Positions 11,629 through 22,784 of a stretch of 64,000 bases of DNA are shown here, piece after piece (position 1 is the stretch's first letter; each line of letters opens with the position of its first letter). Source of the DNA: Isochrysis galbana (Eukaryota; Haptophyta; Isochrysidales; Isochrysidaceae); assembly GCA_018136815.1 (NCBI GenBank), contig CM030940.1:1198313-1262312 (forward strand), read 5' to 3'. The position numbers and the translations under genes are program-made. Below the pieces are notes generated by a model. The model was not told where the DNA came from, made no database searches, and was given only the letters and a program-made list of their open reading frames with translations.

Positions 11629-11875
11629 GCGCTCAATCACCATCACCCACAGCATAGAAAAGCGCTCAATCACCATCGCCCACAGCATAGAAAAGCGCTC
11701 AATCACCATCACCCACAGCATAGAAAAGCGCTCAATCACCATCACCCACAACATAGAAAAGCGCTCAATCACCATCAGCCTACACGTGGGAAACGCGTTC
11801 AATCGCCATCACCCCCACCGCATGGAAAGGCCTTCAATCACCTACACATGGAAAAGCGTTTCAATCGCCATCACC
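11629..11875 (+). repeat. 33-bp minisatellite
   Basis: Four near-identical 33-bp units begin at 11629, 11662, 11695 and 11728, each opening GCGCTCAATCACCATC and ending AGCATAGAAAA. A degenerate part runs on to about 11875 (units at 11761, 11795, 11828 and 11857). Read on the minus strand it gives an 11-residue peptide repeat, but no gene context supports translation. There are no unique spacers, so it is not CRISPR-like. Related single units (GGCGAGAAGCGTTCAAT) recur at 13165-13213. Confidence 0.85.
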
Positions 11876-12200
11876 TCCCGGTACTATCTCGTCCAAGGAG
11901 TGGAAAGAGCTTGGTGGTGTGACGGATTGGAGGTTACGGATGGAACGGGAGGGACCGAACGGGACGGAAGGTAGGCGGCGGAAGGCACGGCATTTCGGCC
12001 ATTGGCGGGCGGGACGGGCAGACCATCTTCCATGGTTGGAGGATGGATGGCGGGCAGTGGCGAGGGCGAGCGCGAAGACGGAGCGGACATAGTGGATCGC
12101 GAGCCTGTCCAACGTCATCCACCGACGTCTGACCAATCGCCAGTGGGCCTAAAGCGAGCCACGGGAGCTTGGTGTAATACGTAATGGGGGGCTCTATTCT
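11876..12200. other. Spacer between minisatellite and AT-rich island
   Basis: GC-rich, with overlapping short ORFs on both strands and no recognisable product. Confidence 0.5.
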
Positions 12201-12257
12201 TATTTAATATACACAATTTTTGCTGTAATAAACCGACATCACCTGCCACCATGTTGT

Positions 12258-12440
12258 GCACTCTCGCCCCATGGCACCAGGCGAAAGTGGTTGTGTTTGG
12301 GTGGCTGGAGGAAAGTGCGCTTTTAGAGTGGTTTTGTGTCCACAGAGCGTTTTCGTACATCACGTTAATGTATCACATCGTGCAGTATGGGCAGGGTCAA
12401 ATTCACTCCCCCTCCAAAAAAAATAAATGAATCTCTCCCG
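12258..12440 (+). pseudogene. Fragment sharing a coding block with element X cargo
   Basis: One frame reads AKVVVFGWLEESALLEWF and then HRAFSYITLMYHIVQYGQ before a stop near 12438. The block KVVxxGWLEE is encoded again at 43888-43920 in the + strand ORF of an element X copy. The DNA GCGTTTTCGTACAT-ACGTTA is also shared (12345 and 44750). No start codon in this frame or domain is recognised. It is read as a fragment of a repeated mobile or foreign gene. Confidence 0.45.
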
Positions 12441-12519
12441 TCACACTTCGTGTCAGTTCTACCACCGAAATGCACTCCAAGTTTGGGGAGGTCCTTTCAT
12501 TGAAAGGCTTTCAAGCCCC

Positions 12520-12930
12520 AGCACGCGTCAGTAGATCGAGCATTGTGTCATCGTTCGTCATCTGAAGAATTGTGTTGTTGATGTGAGCACCATTCGCAAG
12601 GAGCACTTCGGCCACTTCTATGTGATTCAACGTACAGGCATGAAGTTAGAGGAGTATATCCATCATCATCCACGGCTTCAATCATGGCACCGGCATTGAG
12701 GAGTTCAACCACAATAACGAACCGGCCATATTTGTCATCTGGAAGTTTATTAACGAAGTTTGTGTACAACTCATACTCTTTGTCTTGAGAAAGAGCTCGA
12801 TCAATTTCGAGCTTCCACGAGAAGTTGTCGGCGTGACGGCTTTCAAGGAGGCTTTGGATCGTATCCGGATTTAGTACTGTTGTGTAATTTGCATAGCTCC
12901 AATGTCACCAATAGCTCCAACCTGTTGTGA
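12520..12930 (-). pseudogene. Ankyrin-repeat gene fragment, frameshifted, in an AT-rich island
   Basis: On the minus strand a frame open from about 12928 reads NYTTVLNPDTIQSLLES, then FVIVVELLNAGAMIEAVDDD and GYTPL. A one-base shift then moves the match to HACTLNHIEVAEVLLANGA, ending LDLLTRAGA and a stop. The two halves together look like consecutive ankyrin repeats (G-x-TPLH-A-x7-VxxLLxxGA). No start codon is placed, and the 5' end runs into an unrelated + strand ORF. Codon usage is much more AT-rich than the host genes nearby. That suggests foreign origin, perhaps viral or horizontally acquired, but composition alone does not prove it. Confidence 0.6.
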
Positions 12931-13154
12931 AATCACGTTATGTCAATTACGATGAGCTCAAGCAAATTGCACAAAATGCGGAGTTAGTACACCAAATGGA
13001 TAAAATTGTTAATCCAAATGAACATGATTTGAATTCGATTCTGTTAGATGATAATATCAAGAAAGATGTAAGGACATTGGTGGAAAGGGTGTTGTCAGTC
13101 TCGCGTAAGAATGAACAAAAGATGCGAGACCCCCACGCTAGAAGGTCACGTTGA
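12927..13154 (+). CDS. Small AT-rich ORF, function unknown
   Basis: A 75-codon ORF, lysine-, asparagine- and aspartate-rich (YDELKQIAQNAELVHQMDKI, later NIKKDVRTLVERVLSVS), predicted to be helical. Like the adjacent ankyrin fragment it is AT-rich and unlike host genes. No family is recognised. Its last residues run into GC-rich minisatellite-like DNA, so the C-terminus is probably truncated. Confidence 0.35.
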   Translation: MKSRYVNYDELKQIAQNAELVHQMDKIVNPNEHDLNSILLDDNIKKDVRTLVERVLSVSRKNEQKMRDPHARRSR

Positions 13155-13213
13155 CGACCAGAAGCGTTCAGTTATCCCCATCCGTTTCGTTGAGGCGAGA
13201 AGCGTTCAATGAC

Positions 13214-14072
13214 CACTAGCTAACGTCACGCCGCGGGCCCAGCCCGGAGGCTTTCCCTATGGGGTGATGGGCCATGAGGCTCCATTTGTTCGCGTGTGTC
13301 TTGGTGTGGTGGTTGTGCTGGTGTGGGTGATGTGGTGTATGAGAGTTGTTGCTGGGCTGTGCGTGGCTCTGTGCGTGTGGGGCGGGGGGCGGCTCGCGGC
13401 CACCCGGATGGGCGAGGTCCCTGGATGAGGTCGCTGCGGGCTTGTGCAGCGTCGGCCATCATCGCACTTGCTGGTCGGCCGGCGCGGCGGGGATGGGCGG
13501 AGAGAGAGGAGGAGAGCGGGGCGCGCTCCATGACCCTATCGTTATAACGATAATTGCTATAGAGGAATTGAAACCCCCGGCGCTTCCCCCAGCCCTACGG
13601 TCAGGCCAAAGTCTCGCGCGCCTAGCCAGGGAGAGTAGAGCGCTTAGAGCGCGTTAGAGTTAGCGAGTAGCAGGCACGGGGAAATCGGGGGTGGAAGGGG
13701 AAGGGCGTTGGCGTTGGCGATAGACAGGTAGTTCGTGCCGTGTCCTACAAAGGCGGTAGCGTGAATCTTCAACTTTTTAAATGCCGCTTGCCGCACAGCT
13801 CGTCAGAAGAACTCATGATGGTGAGCTGCCCATCGTTCTCAGGCAACACAGGCCCCCCTTGCCACTACCACTGCATTGGGCACACATGTGGAAGTACAAC
13901 AAGGTATCAATGGAGCTTGCCATGTCGTCTTCATGAGATGGGAAAGCACAACCGCCAACGAGTCTAAGTTGGACAGAGCCAATCTCGCCCTTCAATCCAG
14001 CAACTAGTGAAGACCAGGAAATGGAAAGGAAGGTGAGAACCGAGCCGCGGCTCTGCCCGCGCTTGCACATCC
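13214..14072. other. Intergenic DNA, includes the 3' flank of the MsrA gene
   Basis: No gene is seen. For the minus-strand MsrA this is the 3' UTR, where a eukaryotic SECIS hairpin would have to lie. I scanned about 300 nt past the stop by eye and found no convincing ATGA/AA/TGA stem. The search was not exhaustive. Confidence 0.4.
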
Positions 14073-15181
14073 TTATGGACTCACTGGAGGGCTAATCCCA
14101 GACCATCGGCCCGTTTGCTTGGCAAGAAAGCGCTGGTGGTATTCTTCAGCTCGGTAGAACGGGCCAGCCTTCTCAATTGCGGTATTCTTGGCCAAAGAGG
14201 AGGCCTCGCAGGCCTCAGCGGCGATGGTGCGGGCAGCAGCGAGTTGAGTCTAGCGGTAGTGGTGAGGTGGAAGGGGAACGGTAATGAGAGGTAATAGTCG
14301 GAGCACACAGAGGACGGGGGAGGGAGAGCGACGAGCGCAGACACTCTCACCTCGTCGTGATAAAATATGGCGGAGCGATACTGGGTCGATGTAAAAGCAC
14401 GCGGCATTGGGTCGTGCATGGAGAAGAAGCGGCGCAACATCTCCTCTATGGAAATCTGTACAGGCAGGACATCGATAGCTGCCATGTGAATCGGGGTTGG
14501 CCACTGTCGTCAACCAGCATTGGTCTGGGTGTGGCTGACTCGTAAATTGCGACTCGCATGTCCATGGGCGCGTCAATGACATCAAGGAACTGCGCGCTGC
14601 CGTCGACGGTACGTAGGTGCACTTATGTACTCACAGCCGCACCCGCATAGGGACACTTCTTTTCCTCCTGTTGCAGCATCGTACCTGTCGGGTATCGAAC
14701 GTGACGCGCAGTGCTTCCGTGTGGTCGCCAATACTCTTGTAGGTCGGGTCGGGGGTCGACCCGCCGCAGTAGCCGACGACCGTCTCAGAGACCCCCGGGA
14801 GGTTAGCGAGCTCCTCCTCGGGATGCCTGATCATAGCAAGGGTGGGCGGGAGCTGATGAGCCTGTGCCGCGCTGGAATTGCTACCGAAACTAGCAATGAG
14901 AATGTAGCGGCCGTCCTACGTGTACGGTCTGCCACAGTTCGCCGCGCAGGCTGGTGCAGAGGATGGATTCCGCAGTGGATGCTGGCAGCTCTCCAATACC
15001 AGAATCATCCGAGGGCGAGGGTGAGTGTCGTGGCAGTGGGCGATTGCACGGGGTCTGGTAGCCTGGGGCAGATGGCGCTGCCGAATTGCATGCTTGGCAT
15101 GCCGCTCGCGTGACGCGCTGCTCGTCCCCACGCCGCGGAAGGGCTGCTCCAAGTCGCGGCGAGCGTCAGCAAGCTGAACAT
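14073..15181 (-). CDS. msrA: Peptide-methionine (S)-S-oxide reductase MsrA, putative selenoprotein (TGA at the catalytic position)
   Basis: Reduces the S-epimer of methionine sulfoxide in proteins. Inferred exons: 15000-15181, 14685-14826, 14351-14455, 14073-14249, about 201 residues with TGA read as Sec. Exon 1 ends LTLALG-TGA-FW, at codon 59. The splice restores TGG CAT, giving G-U-F-W-H-P-E-E-E-L, which aligns with the MsrA catalytic motif GCFW. Exon 2 reads GVSETVVGYCGG, DPTYKSIGDHTEA and VTFD. Exon 3 reads ISIEEMLRRFFSMHDP and QYRSAIFYHDE. Exon 4 ends with FYRAEEYHQRFLAKQ. Phases agree at all three joins. MsrA selenoproteins are known in Chlamydomonas and other algae. The alternative is a nonsense mutation in a pseudogene, but no other lesion is seen. 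The last exon might splice on, since a CCA-GTGAGT donor-like site overlaps the end. Confidence 0.8.
15005..15007 (-). other. In-frame TGA, candidate selenocysteine codon
   Basis: TGA occupies codon 59 of the MsrA reading frame, exactly where other MsrA proteins have the nucleophilic cysteine of G-C-F-W. The frame is otherwise open and continues through three spliced exons of good MsrA similarity. Confidence 0.7.
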
Positions 15182-15549
15182 CGCCTGGAAAACGCGGTGG
15201 TGGTGGAGGGTAAAGAGTACTGCTAGATCCCCGAAGCTGTGTGGGTAGAGTAGTGCGTAGGTAGGTACGAAAAAACTAAAACTAACTTAAATACTGGTAC
15301 TAATACTAGCGCTAAGGTAGAGAGCTAGTTCTACTAGAGTAGAGTACACTCACGTTCTTCACCCTATAATCTAGTTCGCACGCATCTGTCTTCATTCTTC
15401 ATGCCGATCGGGAGGTTTTGCAGCGACTCCACAACGACTCAACAGCGCGACTCGTCAAGTCGCTGCGTTTTTGAGTTTGAGTTTGAGTCGTTGTGTTGGC
15501 ATTGATAGTTGATCGTGAGTGTTGAAACGAGAAACGAGCCGATCATAGA
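15182..15549. other. Intergenic DNA upstream of MsrA
   Basis: AT-rich simple sequence (ACTAAAACTAACTTAAATACTGG-like) around 15270-15320, and a GAGTTTGAGTTTGAGTCG run near 15470-15490. Presumed MsrA 5' flank. No gene is seen. Confidence 0.45.
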
Positions 15550-15690
15550 TAATAGAAAAAAACCTTTTAAAATTCTCGCCTCACACGTGGCACTGAGTTC
15601 CGCTTTCGTAGCCACGCCCATTCCCCTTTTCCTCACTTCCTCACCCTCACTCCCCGCCTTGCGGCAACTCCCCTCGTGCTCAACTTAGGA
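15550..15690 (-). mobile_element. R2 (LINE tail) fragment
   Basis: On the minus strand it reads CTAAGTTGAGCACGAGGGGA, then GTTGCCGCAAGGC, ending GAGGCGAGAATTTTAAAAGG followed by a T-run. This is the same order as the 3' tail of the non-LTR element at 48412-49990. It is a short, truncated copy. Confidence 0.65.
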
Positions 15691-16001
15691 CTTGGGCTTA
15701 GGGGGAGAAAGAACCCCCATTTTTTCTGATCCAGATCCATCCTACCGGAATCCAGGTATCTTATTTAGCCCTTCATTTACCCATTGTAGCTGGTGCCCTC
15801 CGCCCTCCGCACCCCCATAGTGAGTGACCGTGACCGGGCTATAGATACTATCTATATCTATATCTATATACTCAGCATTGGCATTGATTTTCTCTTTTTT
15901 CTTTCACGCTTCTTCTTCTCCGCCTTTCTGTTTCTTCATCTGTCCTTCTGTTCTTTTTTACGATTACTTTTACTAATTTTTCTTTACTGTTATTTCTTTG
16001 C
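15691..16001. other. Intergenic pyrimidine-rich DNA with (ATCTAT)n
   Basis: ATCTAT-type microsatellite at 15846-15872, followed by a TTCTTCT-rich stretch. No gene is seen. Confidence 0.5.
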
Positions 16002-16141
16002 TTCCGGCGAGAAATCGCGAATGCGACACGTTGTTGAGTCTAGGCGCTAGGCGCACTGATCTCTGATCTTTGATGCTTCCGAGAAATCGCGAATGCGACA
16101 CGTTGTTGAGTCTAGGCGCTAGGCGCACTGATCTCTGATCT
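16002..16141 (+). repeat. Tandem duplication of a 70-bp unit
   Basis: GCTTCCGGCGAGAAATCGCG through GATCTTTGAT (16002-16072) is repeated almost exactly at 16073-16141. The second unit lacks GC at its start. Two units only, so a recent local duplication. Confidence 0.85.
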
Positions 16142-16254
16142 TTGATCTTTATAAGCTTAATCTTTCTTTATCTGTTCTTCTTTTCGTCTTCTTCGCTCCT
16201 CTTCCTCTACCTCTAGTCTCTAGTCTAGTCTCTAGCTAACTAGCTCATGAGCTA

Positions 16255-16470
16255 GAATGGAGGAATGAACACCAGCCCAGCCCGCCCCTTGCGCTTGGCC
16301 CGTCGTAGTGCATCCCCCCCCCCCCCCCCCCCCATACCAAAGACGGGGTAGTGTAAAGGGAGTGAGAGTGAGGCTATACTGGGGTATAGGCGATGGCGCG
16401 AGTTGGTACCGTGAGTGCGTGGTCCTTTATAGCTAGCGGTAGTAGCCTGAATCTTCAGATTTTTTTATGT
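16255..16470 (-). repeat. R3 dispersed repeat, copy at 16.3 kb
   Basis: Reverse-oriented relative of 51970-52175. Shared blocks are TATACTGGGGTATAGGCGAT, GTGCGTGGTCCTTTATAGCT, AGCGGTAGTAGCC and TGAATCTTCAGATTTTTTT. A poly-C run of about 19 sits at 16314-16333. No ORF. One end is an A/T-run, as in a retroposed non-coding element. Confidence 0.65.
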
Positions 16471-17180
16471 GTAGTAGGTAGTGGTAGTGGTTCCACGCGC
16501 CGCGAGTGCGGTAAGCAGTAAGCGAATAGCTATGATCAAGTTTTTTCTTCTTCTTGATCGTCGGCGGCGAGCAGCAGCACTGTTTGGATCGTGGGGAGAT
16601 GCGAGATGCAAGGAGAATCATCGATCATCGCCAGCTCTATACTCTCGTCTCACGCACGCTCGGTAGCACGCACATTTTCACACAGGCGGGCGTTCAATGA
16701 ACTATCGCAATTAACGCACCCCTCTTATTCAAGGTTGCGAGCGATAAGAACAACCTCACACGTAACACATGCACATGAACGTGCGCCCGCGCACAAACAG
16801 ACACACACATGCACAAAGAGCGGGTAATGGGAGAGCCCGCCTGCCCTTCAACATGCAAGAGCAAGCTGGCGGTCCTCGAGTATGGCCATGCTCTTCACAA
16901 TTTGTCTTGCCCCCATCCAATGCAGATTGCACGACTCCGGAGCATGGCCACATGGGCGAATCATCTAGTGGCCGGCAGAGTCATCTTGATGCGGTGTTCT
17001 CCGGCGCCTCTAAAGGGTGCCAGATCGCACCCCGCCCCTTGCCCTCCCTTCTGGCATAGGAGCGCGCCACAAGCGCCGCAAAGCAAAGAACTCGTTGGGT
17101 TGCAGACACAGCCTATGGGTGTGTTATCCTGGTAGTCAAAGGCGCGAGCGGCCCTCAGGGGTACGATCCGGCGCGTCCAT
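16471..17180. other. Intergenic DNA 3' of the TPI gene
   Basis: Overlapping short ORFs on both strands, none recognisable. The part near 17180 is presumed 3' UTR of the minus-strand TPI gene. Confidence 0.45.
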
Positions 17181-18035
<855 letters not shown>

Positions 18036-18288
18036 CTGTCCCGAGGAGTGGCGGGAATTAGGCATCAAAAATTGATGATATAACGTGGGGAGGAATGAAA
18101 TGAGCTCTTTGAATAGAAGAGGTAAGGAGCTCTTCAGACTCGGGGAAGCGGAGGCTCCGCCCGCACGACCCCGCGATCACGGGTCTCGCGTATTCCGCGA
18201 TGCGATGAGCTTTGCAGCGGGTTCTGTTGGACAGCAGGTTCCCAAGGAGGTCATCCCAAACATGCGGCATAGCACGTCCAAAGCGGAG

Positions 18289-18388
18289 NNNNNNNNNNNN
18301 NNNNNNNNNNNNNNNNNNNNNNNNNNNNNNNNNNNNNNNNNNNNNNNNNNNNNNNNNNNNNNNNNNNNNNNNNNNNNNNNNNNNNNNN
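18289..18388. other. Assembly gap (100 N)
   Basis: Exactly 100 N. Both neighbouring genes lose their 5' ends here, so the missing DNA is probably longer than 100 bases. Confidence 0.99.
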
Positions 18389-21336
18389 ACGGCCATCCTC
18401 GAATCGTGCTGCATCCTTCTCTTCGCGCTCCAGCTTGCCCTCAAGGCCTTCTTCATCGGGCCACGCCGCTTTCTCCGCTCGGTGCCCAACGTGCTGCAGA
18501 CCACGCTGCTCCTTCTCACTGCGATCGAGCTAGTCCTTTGGTCGTCAGGCGTGCGCCACCGCACCACCATCTCTCGGCCGCTGCGCGCGCTCTTCATCGT
18601 CTTTGCCCACCGAAAACTGCGAGACACCGGCACGGCCGTCGTCATGATGCTGCCGCGCGTCCTCGAACTCCTCTTTCTCATCACCTTCCTTCTCGCCTTC
18701 TCGGCGCTCGTTGGCTTTGTGCTATTTGCCCCGTGGGATCCCCCTGTCACCGCTTACGCCACGTACGGCCGATCCTTCTACTCAACCTTCCTTCTGCTCA
18801 CGGAGACCAACTTCCCTGACGTTGCACTCCAGCCCTTCCGCTCCAGTCGAGCCACAATGCTGTACTTTGTGAGCTTCCAGGTGAATGGGCATTGGCTGCG
18901 AAAGCTTTGTGGCCTAGCCTGCGGGACGGTTTGGATCGCTCCCCCCACCGGGTGTGCACAACCACGTCGGGTGAGCCTCACGCCCCACACACGCGTGCAC
19001 GCACAATTTTGGACTGACCCCTCTCTACACCTGAGCATGCAGCTCGTCCTCGTCTTCGTTGGCCTCGCGCTCATGCTCGCTCTCTTGTACCGTTCATACG
19101 AGGCCCACATGCGCTCTGAGGCGCTCGTGCTCACGCGGAACCGCAAACGGGCGCTCGCCGCCGCCTTCGCGCAGCTCGTCCACGGCTGGGAAGACGCAGG
19201 CGTGGCAGGTGCCCTGTCGTCTGAGCTGATGCCGCTCTCACGCTTCGCGCCCTTGCTGTCGCGGATGCGACCCGACCTCACCTCATGGCAAGTGCGTGCA
19301 CAACCCAGTGGAATGTGCGCGCGGTGCGCCTCGGCATACGGCTGCGGCGTGTCCTGCGCACGTACCCTTAACGCAGCTGTTTCCTGGCAGGTCAATCTCT
19401 GCTTCGAGGCCCTCGATACACGAAAACGCGGTGTAATCGATGTCTCCGAGTTCGAGTCCGTGCTTTGCGCGTTGCATGTCAAGTTCGAGTCTCCGCCGCC
19501 CGTCAGGGCCGTTCGCGCCCACCGCCTGCGCTTGCGCGCGCGCAGTCTCCTGAAAGACTGGCGAATCACGGTCTTGCTGGATGGGTTGGTACTTGTCAAT
19601 GCCGCCGTCATCGGCTGGGAGGGCCATCTGGCGGCTCCTCCTGTTAACCACTCCGCCCCCATGCCGAGGGATCACGGCTCTGGCCCCTACGATGGCGATC
19701 TTGTCCCAAGCAGCGGTTTCAACGACGATCTCCAGCTCTCGAAAGCTACTCCGGGCGGTGCATCGCACGCGAGCGGTATTTCGTGTGCTGCGCAGGTAGG
19801 GGCGCAGATGCCCTTCATTCTGCTTTGGCTGGGCGAGACAGCAGTGAAGCTGTGGGCATACAAGTTCGTACTACTTGGGTGGAACTTCTTCGACGCCATT
19901 CTGTCTCTTTCAGGTGAGACAACCTTTGAGCACCTTGCCTCGACACGCCACGTGGATGCCAGCGCGTCATGCAGCGGCTCCTTGAGAGGGCGGGGATGTG
20001 GACTATTGCGTTAGGCAGAGTGCCGCCCAAACCGCCTGAGGTGTACCTTGATCGGCGCGAGAAATTGGGCTATATGAGTTGGCGATCGTCAATCACCACG
20101 GGCCTCTCAACATTCTTTGACAACGCAGGCGTGGTCATCATGGGCGCCATGCTGGCCACACGATGCAATCCCGTCGATGGCGTGCCACAAGCGCTTCGCG
20201 CCCTCCTGCTACTCCGTCTCCTCCGGCTTCTCCGCTTGCTGGCTCTCTCCCCCAGGTTCCGCTTGCTCCTTGCGACGGTCGTTGCAACCGCGCGTGCTAC
20301 TTTACATTTCCTTTGGGTACTGCTAATTGCCCTCTTCTTTTATGCGGCTGTCGGAGAGGAGGTGCGCGGGGTTCCCGCCCTTCACTGAACTCTTGCGAGC
20401 TCGCGGGGAGTCTTTTCGAACAGGTCTTTTCTAGCTAGATGTTGGCCATCTTATACCCCTTTGCCCAATCATCCACGCCCAGATTCTTGGGGGAGTATGG
20501 TACGAGGGCGCGGAATGTCTTGAAGGTACCGACTACGCCCGGCTCGGCTACCACGCTCACAACTTCAACGACCTCCCCACCGCCCTCGTGACGTGTTGGG
20601 TGCTAACAAATATCAACAAGTTCGTTGCATGGCCATGCCCTGTATTCCTTATGGCCCGTGCGCTTCACATTTGCCGCGTTGCACCCAATCACTTAAGAGC
20701 GCATGCATGCGAGGCAGTACACCTCAAATGTCGTCTTTCGTCTGCCGATCGCTCTCACTAGCTTCGCCTGTTCGCGCGAAATCTGTTGACCAACCCCCGC
20801 CCCCTTGTGCTCTCGCTACTTCATCTAGCTTCAACATATTCATGGACGCGGGGTTTGCATGCCTGCCCGATTACTTCTCCTCGCTCTTTTTTGGGTCTTT
20901 CTACGTGGTCGTCATCTTTGTCGTGATGAATCTTCTCACTTCTTTCATCCTCGAATCTGTTATTCATACTTTCGACCAAGCCGACCTGCGCGCAACCGGT
21001 AACTCGTGGACCGGAGCCGCCAACGCCCTTCCTGGCGACCTCACCGCAGCGCCATGGCAAGCAGATGAGGCGCACCTCACGGAGGCGGAACGTTTCGCCC
21101 GCGCGTGTGAAGAAAGGCTGCGCTCCGAGGGGAATGCAACGACTGTCTCTATTCGCAGCGATCAAGCGGATGGCTATGCCGCGCTCGTGGGTATGCTGGC
21201 CGGACAAGGACGGCCCGCTCCAATGAGTAGCACATCGGGACAATGGTCCATCGGCGAGGATGGCGCAACGATTAGACACATAAGCAGTGCAGCGCTTGCT
21301 CAATCTAGCGTCACGGCCGTCAATGGCGTAACTTAG
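18389..21336 (+). CDS. Two-pore channel (TPC)-like cation channel, N-terminus lost in gap
   Basis: Two-domain voltage-gated-like cation channel. TPCs sit in endolysosomal or vacuolar membranes and conduct Na+ or Ca2+. Exons: 18389-18880, 19043-19291, 19391-19913, 20129-20361, 20483-20619, 20829-21336, with phases agreeing at each join. Domain I: two helices, then pore and filter YSTFLLLTETNFPDV, which resembles the TPC filter I. An EF-hand-like loop, EALDTRKRGVIDVSEFE, links the domains, and its acidic ligands are only partly kept. Domain II: S4 with RALLLLRLLRLLRLL, S5, then ILGGVWYEG and filter TNINNFNIFMDAGF spliced across an intron, then S6 GSFYVVVIFVVMNLLTSFIL. A hydrophilic tail of about 130 residues ends at TAG 21334. 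Domain I S1 is missing. Confidence 0.88.
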
Positions 21337-21564
21337 CTGGACGGACTCAATCAGGCGCGGGCTGCATGGTAAGGGGGACTCGCCTCGGCTTTTGCACACA
21401 AGGCACTCTTGGAGATGGATGAATACACAGTAGATAGGAACGTACGAGTAGGTAAGAGAAACGGAGCTTGCTGACGTTGGTCCTTGCTTCACATGCAAAA
21501 CTATATAGTAGTACTACAATTGGTTATCATCAGCGTTAATAGTAGTAATACTATTTATTAATGT
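21337..21564. other. 3' flank of the TPC gene
   Basis: Short AT-rich stretch leading into an R4 repeat. No gene. Confidence 0.5.
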
Positions 21565-21730
21565 TATATATATCCTAGCCAACCCCAATAGCTAATTGGA
21601 TACAACTTTTCAGTCCCGGAATCCCGGCCTGCCTGGCCGAGCCAGGTGTGCCCGAGTGATACCGGGGGGTGGGGGCACTGCCCCCTCCCCTCGATATTGT
21701 CCCCCCTCCGGAGCATGGGGGACGGAGCGA
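21565..21730 (+). repeat. R4 dispersed repeat, copy 1
   Basis: About 165 bp shared with 41665-41830. Blocks in common: TAGCTAATTG, ACAACTTTTCA, CCAGGTGT, CGAGTGA, GGGGGCACTGCCCCCT and a CTCGAT block followed by T-CCCCCCTC. Both copies follow a host gene's 3' end. Non-coding. Confidence 0.65.
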
Positions 21731-22784
21731 CACGGGCGGGGGAAGCACGCGTGGCCGAGGGTGAGGTCGAGGGGCTGACCTCAGCCGACATGAGGATGAG
21801 GACGAGCGAGATGGGGACGGGCAGCACAAGGGCGCAGACGAGCGAAGGGGACGAGGGCGCTCGAGCGGTGGCGCGTGGCGCTGAGCGAAGGAGAAAGCCG
21901 TGGGGAGAAGACACTCGCGGGAGAAAGGGGGCACGCGCGGGGAAGAGAAACACGCGGGAAAAGAGGAGGATGAAACGAGGCTGGAAACTCAAGGGAACAC
22001 TGGGGGAGGGGACGGGGAGCGCAGGGGAGAGAGGAGGGGAAACTCCCGCGGGGGGGGAGGGAAGGGAGACGACCCTAAAGAGAATGGACGGGATGCAGGC
22101 GCGATGCAGGGAGGGGGGCATCGGAGCGTGAGAGCGGGGAGGGGGTCACGCGGGGAAACCTAATGGCGGGAGAAATGTACAAGGGGAAGTGAGCAAGGGG
22201 GGTCCCCCTTTGGCCACCCGCAGCACATTGAGGTTGCCACTTATTAGGCCCTTGCGGGCGCCCTCCCTTGGGCGCCCCTTAATTAGGGGCCAATGCACCT
22301 TCATAGAGTAAAAAAACGGTGCTCTCACTAACTCTCACAAGGGCGGGCGGCCCACCCCCTCCATTGCACGCAAGCGTCGAGCCTTACTCCCAAAGGGGCC
22401 TCGAGCAGCACCCTCTATGACCTAGGAGTAGCTGCCAAATCTTACTTGTCAGAGAGGGAAGAATAGAAATCGACAGTTGGGGTGCGTAGCACTGCGGACA
22501 TTTCCTTTTGTGTGGCCGGGAGCTCATCTTATCCATTCATTCGAGCGAGACGAGGTGACGCTCTACCTTGTCTGGTCGGAGTGTGGTAAGCTAGCGGCGG
22601 TGTGACGGCCGATCGGCAGATGGCGAGGGAGCAGGCCAAACGGCAGAAAGTGTCAGGAGGCGGGCACGCACGGGGAGAGGGGGGGGGGGGGGGGGGGGGG
22701 GGCTCTTGCAAATCTATGTAAGCAACAATGGCATATGCCACATGGCGTCTTCGAGCACCGCGAATCACAGACTTCGAAGCCAGA
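21731..22784. other. Intergenic DNA, GA/GC-rich, no gene seen
   Basis: 21740-22140 is purine-rich, with an arginine/glycine-rich ORF judged compositional. A poly-G run lies at 22679-22702. Short inverted GGGCGCCC pairs lie near 22256-22276. Confidence 0.5.

Noticed and set aside
11629-11875. CRISPR-like array
   Set aside because: The 33-bp units are contiguous without unique spacers, in a eukaryotic genome. It is a minisatellite.
13740-14072. SECIS candidate with ATGA near 13931 (minus strand) and AA twelve bases on
   Set aside because: The two sides of the required stem do not pair, and the distance to the next TGAT is too short.
18085-18819. ORFs reading through the N gap
   Set aside because: Frames across 100 N have no meaning. 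The real channel frame is the one with TPC motifs after the gap.
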